Of a stretch of DNA of 64,000 nucleotides, positions 11,801 to 38,064 are shown one piece after another. A program made the position numbers and the translations under genes. Numbering within the stretch: position 1 is the first letter of the stretch; each line of letters begins with the position of its first letter. Origin of the DNA: Galaxea fascicularis (Eukaryota; Cnidaria; Anthozoa; Scleractinia; Euphylliidae); NCBI GenBank assembly GCA_948470475.1, contig OX419336.1, forward strand, positions 31,403,415 through 31,467,414. Direction: 5' to 3'. The notes beneath the pieces are model-generated. The model saw only the letters and a list, made by a program, of their open reading frames with translations, ran no database searches and was not told the origin of the DNA.

Positions 11801-14800
11801 TGCAGAAACATTTCATCCCTTCAAACCATCCCATTCCATGGGAACTCCTAATGCACGGTAAACGTTGTTGTTTGCTTCTTTTTGTGTTGTCGTTTTTGCA
11901 ACCTTTAAGGGGGCACTTCGGTTGAAGTTTTGGGAAAACGAGGTGAATTGAGAATGAAGAAAGAAGGATAGAAAGGGATGTACACATAAACCAGTTAGTC
12001 CACTAACGGGCTGAGGGGCACCTTCTGATGGCGGACTCTCTGGCCTTTGTCTACTAATTATTCACTTCAAATTTTTATTTTCAGCCATCTTCAAATCCAA
12101 TATTTTCAAATTGGCCTTAGTTTTCCACATCCCCCCAACTTTTGTTTCTTCAAAACATTCCAGAAATCATCAAAGATTTCTCAAACATTTTCTGTACCAA
12201 AGACTCCAACCTAACTGAGTCATTTCTCCATTAAATGAAATCTTGACCAGATTTTGAAGACAAAGTGCTAAAATATACGCAAAACAAGGTATTCAACCGG
12301 AGTGTCCCCTTAACGGCTTCTACTAAGCTCTGATAATTGGCCGTGCTTTCATTTAGAGACCACCCCAAAGTCATCTGAAATGTGACGTTTAACGGATATA
12401 CATACGTCTTGTCAGGAGCTCCTATCAGTAGTCGGTCACATTTTGGATAAGTCGTTACTCTGTGAAAATAGCTTAAATCCTCGCTGTTTAAATAACCCTT
12501 GAAGTCTCAACAAGTGATCAGAGCCTACTTTCTCCTTAAAGTAACTCGATTTCAGCTAACACACAGGTTATGAGAATGGGGGGAATGATCATCAAACGTG
12601 AAATCCAAATTCTCTGAACTTGTAGTGTAGCAAATATGAGAAGACCAGTTAAGAGAATATACATGTTGGTGTCAGCAAACTTACCCTCCTAGTCGCACAT
12701 CCAGATATCATTCTTCTGCCCTCTAGGTATTTAATATAATATAATAATAATAATAATGACTTTATTTAGTCAGGGTAGCACATAATAGCCATAGGCTAAT
12801 AAACTTGTGGCCCTGAAATCTAATTACAAATCAAATCAAATCAAATCAAATATTTGAAATATGCATAAGAAATTACCGTACGATTTAGTGAGTATATATT
12901 TGATAACCATGGAAACCATGGCAACCAACCTTTTCTGTTGTTTCTAGCCCGATCAAAATACCCATCACGGTACTCGGGACCAGCACGCAGCACGGCCAAG
13001 TACCGAAACTATCCATGGAATTTGAAAGGTATGATAACGGCTTTACATAATTGTAAACAATTCTGAACAACTTGGGGCGCTCTTTTAGAAGTACATCGGT
13101 GTGACGTCGTAGTAAGATGGAAGCAGCGTAAGAACTAAGTCATGTTCCAATTGGCTATACTACTCTTACACTGGCTCTATTGACGTCTTGAGTTTTGGCA
13201 GACTTTTTATTTTTAAGTGAACAATTAACAGTAGGTCGATCGCTGTACTCTGCCAAAATTATACAAGTTATGCTTTGTGGAAGAGACTGAAACATTTGCG
13301 TAAATACGATTGTAAAGGTAATCATGGCTAACTAAGGTCGTTATTGTGTAATGTTTCACGCAGGAAAGAATGTTGCACTCTTACAACAACAACAACCAGC
13401 CAGAAGAATATCAAACTTTCCATCAGTGTACCGAGGTAAGTTACAAAATGTACTTGTTAGGGTGGGGAAAGGGCAGCCTGTCATCGGCGATTTGGTTGCA
13501 CTTTCGTTTGCTTGGAAAGCCATTCTTGCGGTAACGTGAGGCAAAAAACAGAGCCCCAATTTTAGCGAGGAGTTAGGCCATATTAGGGGCGTAACCAGGG
13601 GAGGGTTCCAGGAGTTCCGGAACCCCCCCTCTCCTATTTTTAACAGTGATTTTATCCCAGCAAGAGTGTAATGGACACTCGATTCCTGAAATTCTTCGTT
13701 TTGTTCCATGCTTACAATAAGTACAGTGAGCGTCATTGTGGTATCAATTTGTACGTACGTAATGTAAGGATTTTAGACCAACCGTTTTCGTTGGAACCAA
13801 TTTGGAACCCCCCTCCTAGAAATCATGGCTACGCCCCTGTCATATGGCTTCTTAATCTGTGTCCCAGCGAACAGAATCCACTCATAATAGTTATGAAGAC
13901 AGGAGATATGGGTAATAAGCACAAAAGAGTGGTAAAAACACACGAGAACGCTAAATTTGAGCAATATCAACGAGGGCAGACTACTAACCGAGCACGGACC
14001 GTCTTCATGTCCATCTATTAAATTCGTATTTGATATTCCCCTTTCTTATTTCACCCAAACGCAAAATCGAATAACGACTAAGTGTTCTGGTGTGTATTCT
14101 GTACCATTTCTTCAGGTAAACCACTTTATTTGGCGCCAGGCACATATCAACGTTATATGCAGTATTACAGAACAAGACCACGTAAGTGCACTGGATCGTG
14201 TCGTAACACATTCGCGTAGGTAGTAAATGGTCAAACGGCAGACGTCTCTTTTCATTCAGACTGCATATCAAACAACAAAGGACATCAGCTGCTATAGATC
14301 ATAGCGAGATCTATCTACCGGACAGCAGGTCAGCGGGTGTGATTCCTGCTGTTTGATTCGTGTTGATTTCCGAGATACGTATTATCTTAAAGACGTTTTT
14401 ACCACTTTCAAATCGCACATTTGAAATTCCTCACAGCACAGAGTCACTTCCTAAGAATAGAAGACTCTTGTGAACGTTTTGCTTCTTTGCGTTTTCCCTG
14501 CAGTTCCAAATTCCCAACCAATCTTGGCTTATGGTGCCTATCAGAAACCAGCCTACCGCTGGCCATACAATTACAACTACAACAAATATAACCTTCAGAA
14601 CAGAATCAAAAACAGGCCTTATAATGGTGAGTAAAAAAAAAAAACAAGAGTACTAGGACTTGCTGTTAGACTTCTTACCACGTCTGACATAGAGATAAAT
14701 TAGCCCGCGTTGCAAGTGTTTCCGTGGAGTTTTCAGCACTCGAAAGACCATTTCCGAATGTGCAATGCAAGGGATCAGCGAGAAATGGGGCGAGAGCAAA

Positions 14801-17800
14801 TATTTCCCGCGCAACCAAACTTCGGAAGTCGGCTATCGAGCACTGAAACCCCACGGTAACGCTTGCTAAGCAGGCTAGAAATAAATTTGCCCGGACTGAT
14901 CATGCATTGAACTACCGGATGGACGCCAAAATTTACAACGGTGTACCGGAAATGTCTTAAGTAAGTATTAAAAATGAGAATACAAAACCGGACAGAAGGC
15001 TGGGATTATTTTAGGTTTGTGACTCGACTTTGCTATAAACGTGCAGGAAAATGGCCACTTCGCAACGACACTTGCATCACAGAGAAACTTCTTTACTTGG
15101 TCATCGTGACACCCGCACAACTAGGGTAGCCTATCCATAGGCGGACGGGCATTTTTTTGCCAGGGGGGGTGGGCGGTAAACCATTTGCCCAAATTTTACG
15201 AAACAGTTGAAAGGAAACGAGGGTCATACGATGCACTAACAATGGCCTACATATGGATATATAAATAATTGGCTTTGCCCAAATTTCTCTTGCTGCTAAA
15301 AAAAATCTAGGTTGCCCAAAATTTTTGGGGGGGCTCGTACGCCTATGAGCCTATCTTTGGGAATGCGCATATATACGAACCGAAGCCAGTATATGGAAAT
15401 GGACTTTACGGGAAGAAATGTGTGAAACTGGTTTGGGTTTTGACTTCTGGTTGGTTGATAAGTGACTTCGTCTTTTTTGCACGGCTGATTCGCGTTCTGA
15501 AGCAAAATCAAAATATAAGTGACAAAACAAAACAAACGCAAGGCGGAAATTGACTATCCACAAACCACAATCCCTTAAAAGCGTTTCGTTTGTGTTTGTT
15601 TTCATATCAAAGTGGCCCCAGGTTTCCATCTCTTCAGAGCTTACTTTCTCTTACAGGTTACCAAAGTATTTATCAGAGGAGACCTGCACCAAAACCCTCC
15701 CCCCTGGAACAAGCCAAGTTAATGAGTAAGACACTTCATAAACACAAAACCTTCCTACAAAAAAACTTTATCTTAAAACGAGGAAAAAGAACTAAATTAT
15801 GTGGCATTTTAAAGGAAAAAAACGTAACTGGAACGATAAATTTCGAACTTATTACGTATCACGACTGTCGTTCTCTCTTATACTGAGCTACATGAGAGCG
15901 ATGCCACTTATAACCGTTTAACTCCCAGAACTGATTAGTATGTTACTTCTCCTTATAACATCAATACAATGTCCAGGAGACAGGTGATGAGAATAGACAA
16001 ATTCATCAACCAGACGTTATCTTGATATAACCCCATATTCTCTTAACTAATGAATACGGAACTGCGTTGCAGCTGGAAAGGAGAATTAATAATCAGATCT
16101 CTGGAGTTAAAGGGTTAAATACCTTTTCATCAAAACTGCTAACAAGGCAAAATCATGGAAAAGAATGGTGCCAACTTGACTGTGTAACAAGAGTAATGGA
16201 GTGCATGTTTTAGTAAGAAGTAAGACCAAGAGTCGAGAGAATGTAATAATAATTCACAGCGGATGCATGTTACTAAAAATTGTAAGAAAAGCATGCTTTT
16301 TTTCTATCAAGGTATGTTGAAAAAAGTCAGTTTGCAACTCTTCAGGCACATCACCCGGAAGCCAGTAGGTACGACTGGAATTTACTAAGGATAAAGTTCC
16401 TCCCACATGGAATTATTAGTAGAACACAGTTATTTCTTTTACAAGGATCGTGGGAGGCTTAAGGTTTTAAGGCGAAGTTTGGAACAGTTTTACTGTGTTC
16501 CTTTGGTCTGCGTCATGTTCTTGATCAACGTAACCATCTGCCACAAGAAACCTTGCATGTGAAACGCAGCTACCAGAGCGGCGAATTTGACTTGTTGCAA
16601 AATCAAGCAACCTTCTTACAACCACTGAATAGAATCTTAACTGAGGGATAATAGTGCTTTCTCTTTCCCATTCGACACTTGGACTGCTCTACAATCAGTC
16701 AAAGGTTTAGTAAAACTGGTCTTAAAATTACAGTTGACTCTCGATAACTCAACCTTCAAAGGAAACCAGAAAGGATCGAGTTATCGGGAGGTAGCACCAA
16801 ATGACCGTAGATCATACAGTGTTTCGATTACATGTATTTGATTGCTATTCAAGCAACGCATTTAGTCACGTTTAATAAACCCAAAGGATTATTTTGCTAA
16901 CAAAACAAAGTAATATATAAGAAAATATTGTTCAAAATGCGCAATGCCTAGCAGAAGAACACTATTTATTTGACGCCATCCAGATAAAAATAAATTGAAG
17001 TTTTTGGAGTATGTTTTGACTCATTACACTTTAGGAAAGTGGCTCGAGTTATCGCGGGTAAAATTATGGAGAATATGACATGAAGGGAAAAATAGATCAC
17101 TTGAGTTAGCGGGAGGTTCCAGCTGTCGAGGGTTCGAGTTATTGAGGGTAGGGAGCAAATCCAGTCAACTGTAGGTAATGAGCTCTAAATAAAAACCCAC
17201 TTTCTGTGAGGTTTAATTGAATTTTAAACAATGAGAACAGAACTGAACTGACACAGAAAGTGTTGGCTTGTGGCATCAGAACACACTGAATTAATCGTCA
17301 ACACAGGGTTTGCACTTATCAATATGGAATTCAAGGAATGTTCTCTTTCAGTATCACCTGAGCTTAATTTCCCGCGGAAATAGCAGTTTCCAAAACTACG
17401 CCGGACTTCAACAGTCTTTAACGTTAGCGCGTTTCCTTTGCTACAGTTCTGAGCTCCCCAAGATTCATGGGGTGCTTTCAAGACTCAAAGGCACGTGACC
17501 TCCCGACAGAAGTTGACGTGAGGCCGCTGACCGTTGAAGGCTGCGTTACTAAGTGTGGTAAATCAGGCTTCTCTATGGCGGGTCTCCAGTTCTCTACGCA
17601 ATGCCTCTGCGGTACGACGTACAGTAGATACGGCAGGCTCAGAGATGAACACTGTACCATGCGTTGTAGCGGAAATTACAAAGAAATTTGCGGTGGATTT
17701 ATGATGAATTCAATATATTACACAGGTGAGTGAGCTGACTCGAAAAAGTATTCCATTTGGGACCTGAAGTATATCAAGTATTCCCTCAGGAAATTATGAA

Positions 17801-20307
17801 AGGGCGTCCTCATTCTAACGACAGTTATAGAAAAAGGTCTTCGGTAAACCGATACGGTCTAGTTATTACAGTAACCTCAGTGCAACTGTTCAACGACTGA
17901 CTTTGTGTTTTTGGTTCGATTAACCACCTCACTTTCAACCAGTTTGCATTTCTCCAAGGTTTCTTGTACTAATAAAATAAATGTTTGTATTTTCAGGCGT
18001 TGGCCAGGCCATACCATACGATACAAAATACGGTGAGTAACTCGCCGGTTTATCCACAGCATGACCTACGCAACAAAGGTTCCCCTTTAACACGAATCAA
18101 AGCCAACCACCTTTTGACAACTGTCCTGTTTCATAGGCAGGAGCTATTTCTGGGTTGGATTCTAAAGAAACTGTGATGCTGCATCGGTTGGGGAGTGGTA
18201 CACCATATAGGCCATATTCGTATTCTCGGTATTGAACTGGATCTAGCATGAAATGGAGGCTCTTGCGGGGGAATATTTTCATATGTAAATGTATTCCCCC
18301 GCAAGAGCCTCCACTTCATGCTAGATCCAGTTCAATACCGAGAATACGAATATGGCCTATTGTGGTGTTATCAACCGAGTTGATAATGTAAATTGGTCAC
18401 CGTAAAGAGATTAAAAAAGCTGACGTTTGCTCGAAACGCCAGCGTTTTGACTCACTTTATGGTGGCTAATTTACATTATCGGTTGCACGCGTTGCACACT
18501 CAGGAAATCTGGCCACCGAAACAACGGGAGCAGAGAGCGATGGCAGGCAGCCAATCACAATTATGTTTATTCATCCACAAGCCTATAAGGCAGCTACCGC
18601 TCTACAAGAGATAGAATTAACAAGAACTAATGAGATTATATTAGTTTTCTTATTCATGCTATTTTTCTTACAGGCCCAAGGACCCAAAAGATCACCTTTA
18701 CTACAAATAAGCTATTCAGCCCGCATGCAATAGTGAAAACTCAGAGGAAACCAAAACTTTTGAGTTTTAAAAAGCCCTCGACCCCACATAAAGTACCTCC
18801 ACCCAAAGAAAAGGTGAAGGCGCCTAAAGTCAAAGACAAAGCTGTAAAGAACAAAACGAAGAAACCAAAACAATTGAAGAATGAAGATAAGGGTAGATCC
18901 ATAACCATACAAGATTACCGCAAACTACGAAAGATCCTTCAATCTCTTTCCAGATGGCAACAAAAACCGCACAAGTTGCGTCATAGCAGTGAAGAACCTA
19001 CGAAAAAACCAATTCCGAGCTATAAAGACCTTAGAAAGATACTTGAGGACATGACTCCCGCAATCGTGAAGAAAATCGCCCATAAAATAATCGCTGGAGA
19101 CTTGAACAGAACAAGGCTAAGTGACATGAAGCCCCTGAGAGCTGTTCACAGTATGGAGGTTAATCTGGCGGCCTCTAAGGCAGCAAAGGATAAAGATACT
19201 GGCTTCAAACGGATAAATGTTGACAGTTCAAAGTTTAAGAACTGGAGCAAAAAGGGAAGCAACAGACCGCAAAAGGCTAGGAAAACACATGAAAACGTTA
19301 CTCTAGAAGCGGATGCTCAGTCTTATAATCGTACAAGCAAAATAAGCGCGGCCACCAATGAAAAAGCTGCCCAAGAGAGCTCATTAAAAAACGATAGTTT
19401 CAACAACGGCAGCCAGGTATCCTCAAGACCCACGACACAGAGACTTTCCAAGGTGCAACCCACTAATGGTAACAAGATACCCAAACTCCCGTCATTTATT
19501 CCAACTGCTGATAAGGGCAACGGAGACGGGTCAAAGCGCAAACCTCACCACTCACAGAAAACACAAGATGCGAGTAAACAGCCCGAGGGACCGCTTAAAG
19601 ACATCGCCGTGTCGGACGTTCAATCAAATAAGCGAAACTTCGTGCACTTCGTTATCACTGAAAGTAAAGACGACAAGAAAACTAAAATTCCAAAGACTAA
19701 AATTAAACAACTAACTAACAACAAGACGCAGTTTAATGAGACGGAGATGCCTGGAGATGTCTCTCACTACCAGGTGAACGACACGTCCAACGTCAGTAGA
19801 GGAACGAAAGAGATTAACACGAGTCAAGAAAACCAAACAAATGTGAGACCGGTGATATCTAATACCGAATCTTCAGGATCTTCAGAAGACGTTGATGAAG
19901 TCTTCGAAACGTACGATATCCCTATAAATAATACAATTGTCAGGAAAGACAACAAGACTACTCCCAAAAATGTCGTCAAAGATTCCAAAAAGGTCACCAA
20001 GACAAAAGGTGTTGGAAATAAACGAAGACCACAAAAAGTTCTCCACGTTGAAGCCAAGTGGAATGGGCAGATTCATGTGAAGGCGAACTGGAAGGATGTA
20101 GATGATGAGGAGGTTAAACCAAAACTCAAGAAAACTTCTTCTGTTAAAAGAATTAAGACAAAACCGAAGAAAACGCTCGCAAGGCAGAAAGCAGACGGAT
20201 CTAGCGGCGAAGAAAATGGAAGCGAAGAGTACAATTTTGACGACAATGGTTCAAGAAATGATCTCATTTGGAAGGACAAACATCCACTGAAAGAGAAAAG
20301 CAAGTAG
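8860..20307 (+). CDS. Secreted WSC-domain protein with Tudor-like repeats and lysine-rich tail
   Basis: Eleven exons: 8860-8923, 9865-10212, 10396-10668, 11393-11431, 12948-13028, 13364-13435, 14504-14626, 15657-15725, 17447-17725, 17997-18032, 18674-20307 (TAG). All ten introns are phase 1; total 3018 nt, about 1005 residues. Domains in order: a hydrophobic signal peptide (about 1-21); two SH3/Tudor-like repeats (about 22-137, with SRWKNGHYYKG and FEIGYIRDIKNG, resembling DUF4537); WSC domain 1 (about 139-228, with YLGCFRD, CFCGNSY and CYDNSYEVCGG); Y/P/R/Q-rich linker exons; WSC domain 2 (about 365-445, with FMGCFQD, CLCGTTY and CGGFMM); and a basic tail of about 540 residues with more than a dozen N-glycosylation sequons. 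No membrane segment is visible after the signal peptide, so it is probably extracellular. WSC domains are cysteine-rich carbohydrate-binding modules. A matrix or skeletal-organic-matrix role is inference only. Extra small exons could be missed. Confidence 0.82.
11178..11200 (+). repeat. Poly(A) run
   Basis: Twenty-three consecutive A residues in a WSC-gene intron. It may be the tail of an old retroposed insertion, but no element body was recognised. Confidence 0.7.
11902..12317. mobile_element. TIR element, family shared with 22323-22619
   Basis: Ends are CCTTTAAGGGGGCACTTCGG and CCGGAGTGTCCCCTTAACGG, which are inverted repeats. The inside matches 22323-22619 (shared blocks GAATTGAGA, ACACATAAACCA, GACTCCAACCT and TGAATGAAATCTTG in close form). 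No coding sequence. Confidence 0.7.
12730..12852 (-). mobile_element. LINE-like 3' end with AAT and CAAAT microsatellites
   Basis: TAATAATAATAATAATGACTTTATTTAG followed by about 60 bases and then a tandem CAAAT run (about 12823-12851). Read on the minus strand this looks like the tail of a truncated LINE (microsatellite tail, then TTATTA-rich end). Confidence 0.35.
13583..13840. mobile_element. MITE with AGGGGCGTA-type ends
   Basis: Left TTAGGGGCGTAACCAGGGGA and right ATCATGGCTACGCCCCTGT are inverted. Internal arms GTTCCGGAACCCCCC and TTGGAACCCCCCTCC also pair. Located in the intron after the 13364-13435 exon. Confidence 0.65.
15132..15348. mobile_element. MITE with CATAGGCG-type ends
   Basis: Left TCCATAGGCGGACGGGC and right GCTCGTACGCCTATGAG are imperfect inverted repeats, each followed inward by a G-rich or C-poor run and TTTGCCCAAA motifs. 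Located in a WSC-gene intron. Confidence 0.5.
16731..17171. mobile_element. Tc1/mariner-type (pogo/Tigger-like) non-autonomous element
   Basis: Ends CAGTTGACTCTCGATAACTC and CGAGTTATTGAGGG...CAGTCAACTG are inverted repeats flanked by TA on both sides (16729-16730 and 17172-17173), the target duplication of the Tc1/mariner superfamily. No transposase frame. Confidence 0.75.
18201..18367. repeat. Near-perfect hairpin with about 75-base arms
   Basis: The left arm runs CACCATATAGGCCATATTCG and onward; the right arm ends with TATGGCCTATTGTGGTG. Between them a short TTTTCATATGTAAATG loop separates GCGGGGGAATA from TATTCCCCCGC. The arms differ at only a few bases. Confidence 0.8.
18368..18480. repeat. 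Palindromic copy of a Penelope-like repeat end
   Basis: GATAATGTAAATTGGTCACC and GGTGGCTAATTTACATTATC are inverted, and continue inward through AAAGCTGACGTTT and GAAACGCCAGCGTTTT to a 4-base loop. The left half matches the fragment at 904-985. In related elements this end region carries a hammerhead-like core, but the copy here is degenerate. Confidence 0.5.
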
Positions 20308-21150
20308 AATTTTAAAAAGCAATGTATAATGTAGATATGTATAGGAAGTCCTCTTGGGTGCGAAATCACGTGGCTGTCTTCTTTTGATGCAAAATCTGAC
20401 CACATTGATGATGCGAATTTTCACACGATTACCGACAATGGCCGAAAGATAACATGATTTGGAACTCGACACGTGTACAGCCGACGTATTGCAGTCAATG
20501 ACTACTATAAAATGATTTCCAACACGTATCAGCAGCGGGATCAGCAACATACAGATGCTACCCTTGCGATCATTTATGCATCCTTGGCGAAGTGGACAAA
20601 ACAGATAAGACCTTACAATCACTGCATCAGTAGAAATTCACTTCAGTGCGAATTTATGGGCTCGATAACCAGATGACGTTTGCCAAGTGTGCCGGGTTAA
20701 TGAAAAAACTCTAGCCGTTGATACAAAGAAACGCGTGAACTATCCGGGGGGATGCATACACATTATGAACAAAAAACAAGTGGTTTGGAGCTTTAACGGA
20801 CCACCAGTGCTCTTCCAGATACTGAAATACAGCAATTTAAAGACCCAATGTCGCAGTGAAAAGTACAATTTTACTTGTATCAGTTGAGAATCATCCTATA
20901 AGTTGAAAGAAGCTATAGTCTTAATCCAGCTTGAAACTGGGAAAGTCTGCATTTGTAGTGGACAACTTGCTACAAAATGGAACTGCATTTATTTTCTTCT
21001 TCCTTTCTCCATGTTTGAACAAACTTCCCAGTCAAAGGGTACAATGAGCGCTCAATTTATTCATTTGGGACGACTAAATACTTGAGCCATGCCGGTATAA
21101 ATCTGACAAACGCACACAGTCAAAGAAACTCACTCAAATGGCATCATTTA
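20308..21150. other. Convergent 3' intergenic region
   Basis: This separates the WSC gene (+) from PRMT3 (-), so both 3' UTRs face each other. I found no AATAAA close after the WSC stop. On the minus strand an AATAAA at 21056-21061 lies about 90 bases after the PRMT3 stop and is a plausible polyadenylation signal. Confidence 0.5.
21056..21061 (-). promoter_or_regulatory. Candidate PRMT3 polyadenylation signal
   Basis: AATAAA on the minus strand, about 90 bases downstream of the stop codon. Another AATAAA overlaps the stop codon itself (21147-21152) and is less likely to be used. Confidence 0.45.
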
Positions 21151-35838
<14,688 letters not shown>

Positions 35839-35971
35839 CTTGAAAAATGAGCCTCCGATTGAACATCTCAGCGGTTCAGGATATTTCAGGGATGCATAAA
35901 TGACGGAGACGTGTTTTCAGAACACCAAAACATTTTGTGACAGAGTGCTCACCACTCAAACAATGCATCGA
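35839..35971. promoter_or_regulatory. Shared bidirectional promoter of PRMT3 and ANKMY2
   Basis: The PRMT3 start codon (minus strand, 35838) and the preferred ANKMY2 start codon (plus strand, 35972) are about 130 bp apart, head to head. Both transcripts must start within or next to this interval. No TATA box is evident. Confidence 0.65.
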
Positions 35972-38021
35972 ATGGCGAAGTTGGGGGATCTGTCAGAAAA
36001 CGAGAAATTACTGTTTTCGCATCTCAACAAAGGTAACGATATTTTATTGATATTTTTGCTCGTTTTTATCCCAACTAAGTCTTTTTTTTTTTCAAGGCAA
36101 TGACGAGAAGGCGTTGAAGCTTTTGAGTCTAGAGGATGTCAGAGTCAACTGCCTGGACGAGGTACCCCTGCATTTTCTCCGGATTTTCTTTTTCAAAATG
36201 GCTCTATGTCCGGCATTCAGAGGGCAGCCGGACAGAATTTTCCAAATAATCGGTTTCTGGCAGTCTGATTTTCTTCGCTGTTAGGGTAGATTATGCCAAT
36301 CAGGTTAAGGATTAGGGCTTGGAGACAAGGAATATAGATGTTTATATTAGGTGATCACCGATATTTAATAAAATCATAACACGAGAAAATTTCGACTGCC
36401 GGACGCCGGGTATTTTGAAAATTCTGTCCCGCTGCCGGACATAGAGACACAGCGTTTCTTTTTTCCGATTCAGATACAATCTCTTTTGTATCAGCGTTTG
36501 CTACAGTGCTCAGCATTATCTTTCATTTGTAAATGGGTTAATGGATGTTTTGCATTGATCGTGCCCTCTCAGAGCCTTTCATTTCTTTAAAGTAAATGGT
36601 TTATACTGTAAGCTGATGAGCTTATAACTTATTTTTTTTTTGTATTTTACACTGAGTTTACATATTTTAAATTATTTTGCTTTATTTAATTCACTGCTTT
36701 ATGAGTTATGACTTCAACTTTGCTGCAACATTATGGGACAATATTTTAATTTATCATAAGTACACACTGCAATTTCTTTGCCTTTTCTGTTCCTATTTCC
36801 TAGCATGGAATGACTCCATTAATGAGTGCAGCATACAAAGGCAAAGCAGAATTGTGTGAGTTGCTTCTGGCACAAGGAGCAGATGTTAATTCAAATTACC
36901 ATGAACACCAGGTAAAACAAAATAATTATATTAAAAAACTATCTCCCTTAACCCTTTCCTCCCTAAGAGTGACTTTATAGATTTTACTCTGTCTAACGCC
37001 GGAGGATTTTACTCGTCAAAGGGAGACCCCTCAGGGGTTAAAGGGTTAAAAAACTATCTCCCTTAAAACCACCTGGCACTACAATGTAATAAAAACCAAC
37101 CTGATTTACAGTATTCCAAGGTTTCTTACTTCTGCCCCACCATACACATGAAATACATGTACACATGAAATATTATTGTCAACCACCAACCAGTTTGCTC
37201 AGTTAGTAGAGCATAAATATTGATTCTGTGAAACATAAAATTATTATATCTCTCAGTTAGTACATGCACTGTGATTGGTCAGTTTTGCAGGCCAAATTCT
37301 CCTGTACAGCCTGCTTAATTTGAAAGATTCTTTTCCTGCGCACCCGATTAACTTCAGCGATATAATAAATATCTTACTAACCTCATTTCTCAGTCTGTAC
37401 TGTAAGTTACGGATCCTCGTTTTTTCCCATTGATTTATGGCCCATGTGCTTTGTGCTTGGGCCATAAGCGAACGGGAAAAACTGGGTTAGTAAGAGGTAT
37501 CAACCACTAGGGACCCGGGCTGTGACCACTGCGATTGTCAAACCAAAGGGCATATTTGAATATATTCATACAGAATTTTCACCATAGGCATTAGTAATTC
37601 TAATAGTTGTAATAGTATTACTGTCACCTGAAACTAATTGGGTATTATCCAGTTGACCCAGTATTGCAAAAACTACAGTCATGATGCAATGTCACATCTC
37701 TTTGAGGTATATTATGTTATAAAGATGAAAAATGCAGAAAGGAGTAAACTGTATGGTGTTATTCTAACTACTGCAGTGCTGGAAACAACTGGACATTGTC
37801 TGACCAAATTTTGAAAAATGTCTGGCCAATTTGACATTATGGTTGGACGTGATGTCCGAACATTATGTCCAAACAAATTTAAATACAGTTTTCAAAATTC
37901 TGTATTGAATTACATTATATTAATTAATGTCCGGTCAAATGTCCAACCAAAAGGAAGATTTGAAACAACAAATGTCCTGTTATGGAAGAGGAAATTATTC
38001 CCTGCACTTCTACTGTCTTGC

Positions 38022-38064
<43 letters not shown>

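Noticed and set aside
35900..35971. 24-residue N-terminal extension of ANKMY2
   Set aside because: It is in frame from ATG 35900, but family members start at the equivalent of 35972 and the longer form leaves only 62 bp for two promoters. Not excluded.
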